DNA from: Flectobacillus sp.
GTDB lineage: Bacteria > Bacteroidota > Bacteroidia > Cytophagales > Spirosomataceae
Assembly: GCA_029865665.1 (NCBI GenBank)
Contig: JARXAV010000023.1
Location: 1-6,349, forward strand
Length of the DNA stretch: 6,349 nt
Direction of reading: 5' to 3'
Shown: positions 3,980-6,349 of the stretch, one piece after another
Numbering within the stretch: position 1 is the first letter of the stretch
Layout of the letters: every line of letters begins with the position of its first letter
Program-made: the position numbers and the translations under genes
The notes under the pieces: model-generated
The model's database searches: none
What the model saw: the letters and a program-made list of their open reading frames with translations, nothing else
Told to the model about the DNA's origin: nothing

Positions 3980-6172
3980 GTGAAAAAAAACTATGTTTTT
4001 GTACTCGCACTTTTGCTAACCAGCATGGCGAGTTTTGTGAGTCTTGCCCAGAAAAAAAATGTATCGCTCGATGACATTTGGACAAAAGGAATCTTTCGTC
4101 AGGCTCAAGTAGAATCCGTTAATTGGATGAAAGATGGTACTTTTTACACCGCTTTAGAAAACAACAAAATCATCAAACATCAAGTAGTTGATGGGCAAGC
4201 CGTAGCAACCCTATTTGACGATGCCACCGTTGTTGAGCAATTGGGTAAGCGTATTGAAATTGATGATTATGTATTGTCGGGAGACGAACAAAAAATCCTA
4301 ATTAGAGCAGAATCAGAGCCAATTTACCGTCATAGCTCACGTGAAGAAAATTATGTTTACACGATTAAGACCAAGCAGTTAAAGCAACTCTCAACAGGGG
4401 GCAAACAACAATACGCTAGTTTCTCGCCCGATGGTTCAAAAATTGCCTTTGTTCGTATGCGTAACATCTTTATCGTTGATTTAGCGACGGGCAAAGAAAC
4501 GCAAATTACTAACACTGGTAAATGGAACAGCATTATCAATGGAGCAACCGACTGGGTTTATGAAGAAGAATTTGCCTTTGCCAAAGCATTCGACTGGTCG
4601 CCAGATGGTAAGCGTATTGCTTTTTATACCTTCGACGAAACCAAAGTACCCGAATATAACATGCAAATGTGGGGTAAATTATACCCACAAGATAACCGTT
4701 ATAAATACCCTAAACCAGGCGAAGCCAATGCAATTGTGTCTATTTCTTGCTACAGTTTAGACGATAAAAAGACAACTAAAATCGATTTAGGAAAAGAAAC
4801 GAATATGTATATTCCTCGTATTCGTTGGACACAAGATCCTAAATTATTATCGGTTTTACGATTAAATCGCCTTCAGAATAAAGCCGAAATCCTTCATGCA
4901 GACGTAAGTACAGGAAAAGCAAAAGTTATCTTAGTTGAAGAAAGTAAAACGTATGTAGATGTTGAAAATTCAGCGGATGACTTGACATATTTAGCAGATG
5001 GAAAATCGTTTATCCAAAGTTCTGAAAAAGACGGGTTCAAGCATTTGTACCTGTATGATATGAGCGGAAAATTAATCCGTCAGATTACCTCAGGTAACTG
5101 GGAAGTTGATGCCTTTTATGGTATCGACGAAAAAACGAAGACCTTATTCTTTACTTCTACGGAATTATCTTCTACCGAACGCCATGTGTACAGCATCTCT
5201 TTAGATGGAAAAAATAAAAAAATCCGTTCAACTGACAAAGGCTCAAACGCTGCAAATTTCAGCAAAGATTTTAACTATTATATCTTATCGAACGATGCGG
5301 CAGACAGTCCTTTAAAAGTAACCTTACATAAAACAGCCAACGACCAGTTGATTAAAATTCTGGAAAATAATGCAACTCTTCGTAAGGTTATGGACGGTTA
5401 TGCTATTTCGGAGAAAGAATTTATGTCTATCAAAACGGCTGACAATGTGACCTTGAATGCTTGGATGATTAAGCCTGCCAATTTTGACCCTGCGAAAAAA
5501 TACCCGATGTTGATGTTTGTTTATGGAGGACCAGGAAATCAGCAAGTAATGAATCATTTTGACGGATATAACTTCTTATGGTATCAACATTTAGCATCAA
5601 AAGGCTATATTGTCACTTGTGTTGATAACCGTGGTACAGGTGGTCGTGGAGCTGATTTCAAGAAATCTACCTACTTAAACTTGGGTAAATTAGAAGTTAA
5701 AGACCAAATTGAAGCAGCCAAATATTGGGGAACTTTACCGTATGTGGACAAAGCTAGAATCGGGATTCAAGGATGGTCTTATGGTGGTTTTATGGCGGCA
5801 AACTGTATTTTCCAAGGAGCTGATGTTTTCAAGGCTGCTATTTCAGTTGCTCCAGTAACGAACTGGCGTTTTTATGATTCGATTTATACTGAACGCTTCT
5901 TGAGAACTCCACAAGAAAATGCAACGGGATACGACGAAAATTCGCCTGTTACTCATGCAAAAAATTTAAAAGGTAATTTCCTACTAATTCATGGTACGGG
6001 TGATGATAACGTACATTTCCAAAATGCTATTGCCTTAGAAGATGCCCTTATTAAAGCAAATAAGCAATTCCAGTCGTTCTATTATCCAAACCGTAATCAT
6101 GGTATTTATGGTGGAAATACTCGCTTACATCTTTATACAATGATGACGAATTTCATTGAGAAAAGTTTATAA
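3980..6172 (+). CDS. Dipeptidyl peptidase IV-type serine peptidase (S9B)
   Basis: This encodes a complete 730-residue exported prolyl dipeptidyl peptidase, which removes X-Pro or X-Ala dipeptides from the free N-terminus of peptides in the periplasm or at the envelope. Residues 1-23 are a signal peptide (hydrophobic core VFVLALLLTSMASFV, cleavage SLA|Q). Residues about 95-450 form the DPPIV_N β-propeller, with blade repeats such as SFSPDGSKIAFVR (148-160) and DWSPDGKRIAFYT (205-217). The DWVYEEE motif (191-197) supplies the double glutamate that holds the substrate amino group. Residues about 500-730 are the α/β-hydrolase domain: oxyanion Tyr515 in VYGGPGNQ, catalytic Ser600 in GWSYGG, Asp675 in HGTGDDNVHFQN (N677 also conserved) and His707 in PNRNHGIYGG. 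These place it by motif with human DPP4 and Porphyromonas DPPIV. The start is GTG: it begins the signal peptide, while the next ATG (residue 16) would destroy it. No Shine-Dalgarno is present. All key residues are intact, so it should be active. Confidence 0.96.
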   Translation: MKKNYVFVLALLLTSMASFVSLAQKKNVSLDDIWTKGIFRQAQVESVNWMKDGTFYTALENNKIIKHQVVDGQAVATLFDDATVVEQLGKRIEIDDYVLSGDEQKILIRAESEPIYRHSSREENYVYTIKTKQLKQLSTGGKQQYASFSPDGSKIAFVRMRNIFIVDLATGKETQITNTGKWNSIINGATDWVYEEEFAFAKAFDWSPDGKRIAFYTFDETKVPEYNMQMWGKLYPQDNRYKYPKPGEANAIVSISCYSLDDKKTTKIDLGKETNMYIPRIRWTQDPKLLSVLRLNRLQNKAEILHADVSTGKAKVILVEESKTYVDVENSADDLTYLADGKSFIQSSEKDGFKHLYLYDMSGKLIRQITSGNWEVDAFYGIDEKTKTLFFTSTELSSTERHVYSISLDGKNKKIRSTDKGSNAANFSKDFNYYILSNDAADSPLKVTLHKTANDQLIKILENNATLRKVMDGYAISEKEFMSIKTADNVTLNAWMIKPANFDPAKKYPMLMFVYGGPGNQQVMNHFDGYNFLWYQHLASKGYIVTCVDNRGTGGRGADFKKSTYLNLGKLEVKDQIEAAKYWGTLPYVDKARIGIQGWSYGGFMAANCIFQGADVFKAAISVAPVTNWRFYDSIYTERFLRTPQENATGYDENSPVTHAKNLKGNFLLIHGTGDDNVHFQNAIALEDALIKANKQFQSFYYPNRNHGIYGGNTRLHLYTMMTNFIEKSL

Positions 6173-6196
6173 AAATAACGGTCATTTACGCTGTTA

Positions 6197-6240
6197 AAAA
6201 GCCCTGTTGAGTATTGGCTCGACAGGGCTTTTAGCTTTTT
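6197..6240. terminator. Strong bidirectional intrinsic terminator
   Basis: The arms 6197-6211 (AAAAGCCCTGTTGAG) and 6218-6232 (CTCGACAGGGCTTTT) form a 15-bp stem with one G·U pair and a 6-nt loop TATTGG. On the plus strand the stem ends in TTTT and is followed by AGCTTTTT, 24 bp after the peptidase stop codon. On the minus strand it ends in TTTTT, so it can also stop the converging gene at 6249. Confidence 0.9.
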
Positions 6241-6248
6241 AAACGCCA

Positions 6249-6349
6249 CTACCCCATTTTCTCCCGAATGGTTTCTACGTGCTTTTTCACATATTCAAGT
6301 AAACTTGCAGGACTCTGAATATGAGCGTGTTCTGCAAAGAAAAGATACC
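6249..6349 (-). CDS. C-terminal fragment, possibly WYL-domain transcriptional regulator
   Basis: This reading frame enters from the right edge and ends at TAG (6251-6249). It gives the last 32 residues of a protein, too short for most ORF callers: YLFFAEHAHIQSP, then ASLLEYVKKHVETIREKMG. The pattern of a short strand with a charged turn, 'x-x-x-SP-x-SL', and a closing amphipathic helix resembles the end of WYL-domain (YafY-type) regulators, where 'evlePesLre' precedes a final helix. That assignment rests on one short segment and is tentative. Support for it being a real gene: the frame is open to the window edge, the amino-acid composition is normal, and the bidirectional terminator sits 17 bp beyond its stop. 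Confidence 0.55.
   Translation of the reverse strand, partial: YLFFAEHAHIQSPASLLEYVKKHVETIREKMG

Overview
The window looks like ordinary chromosomal DNA from a Bacteroidota bacterium, probably a member of the Cytophagales. The signs are AT-rich coding sequence, signal peptides and lipoboxes typical of the phylum, mostly absent Shine-Dalgarno sequences, a TAnnTTTG-type promoter box, a lipoprotein with the QDGDGDLG motif common in this phylum, and a standalone LuxE-like acyl-protein synthetase. The genus cannot be fixed from this sequence.

Layout from left to right. Positions 1-372 hold the C-terminal part of a YidA/Cof-type HAD phosphatase that runs off the left edge. After a 12-bp AT-rich hairpin comes a secreted SH3-domain protein (443-1315, +). 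It converges on a minus-strand pair: a LuxE-like acyl-protein synthetase (1991-3010) followed by a small lipoprotein (1463-1915). Between the convergent genes lies a perfect 15-bp inverted repeat that works as a terminator for the minus strand, plus a third near-copy of one arm. A divergent intergenic region (3011-3161) with a recognisable minus-strand promoter separates LuxE from a second lipoprotein (3162-3719, +). Behind that gene is a 260-bp intergenic stretch made mostly of an octamer-periodic repeat, a hairpin-bearing insert and a second, decayed copy of the repeat. A complete dipeptidyl peptidase IV-type S9 peptidase follows (3980-6172, +, GTG start) and ends at a strong bidirectional terminator. 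The right edge holds the last 32 codons of a minus-strand gene that may encode a WYL-domain regulator.

Functionally, most products are exported: one periplasmic SH3 protein, two lipoproteins and one periplasmic peptidase, with two cytosolic enzymes. Apart from a possible LuxE-lipoprotein transcription unit, the genes do not form a pathway, and I see no new defence, mobile or biosynthetic system. The most unusual sequence is non-coding: the octamer array that starts inside the stop codon of the 3162-3719 gene, and the three-arm inverted repeat at 1374-1431.
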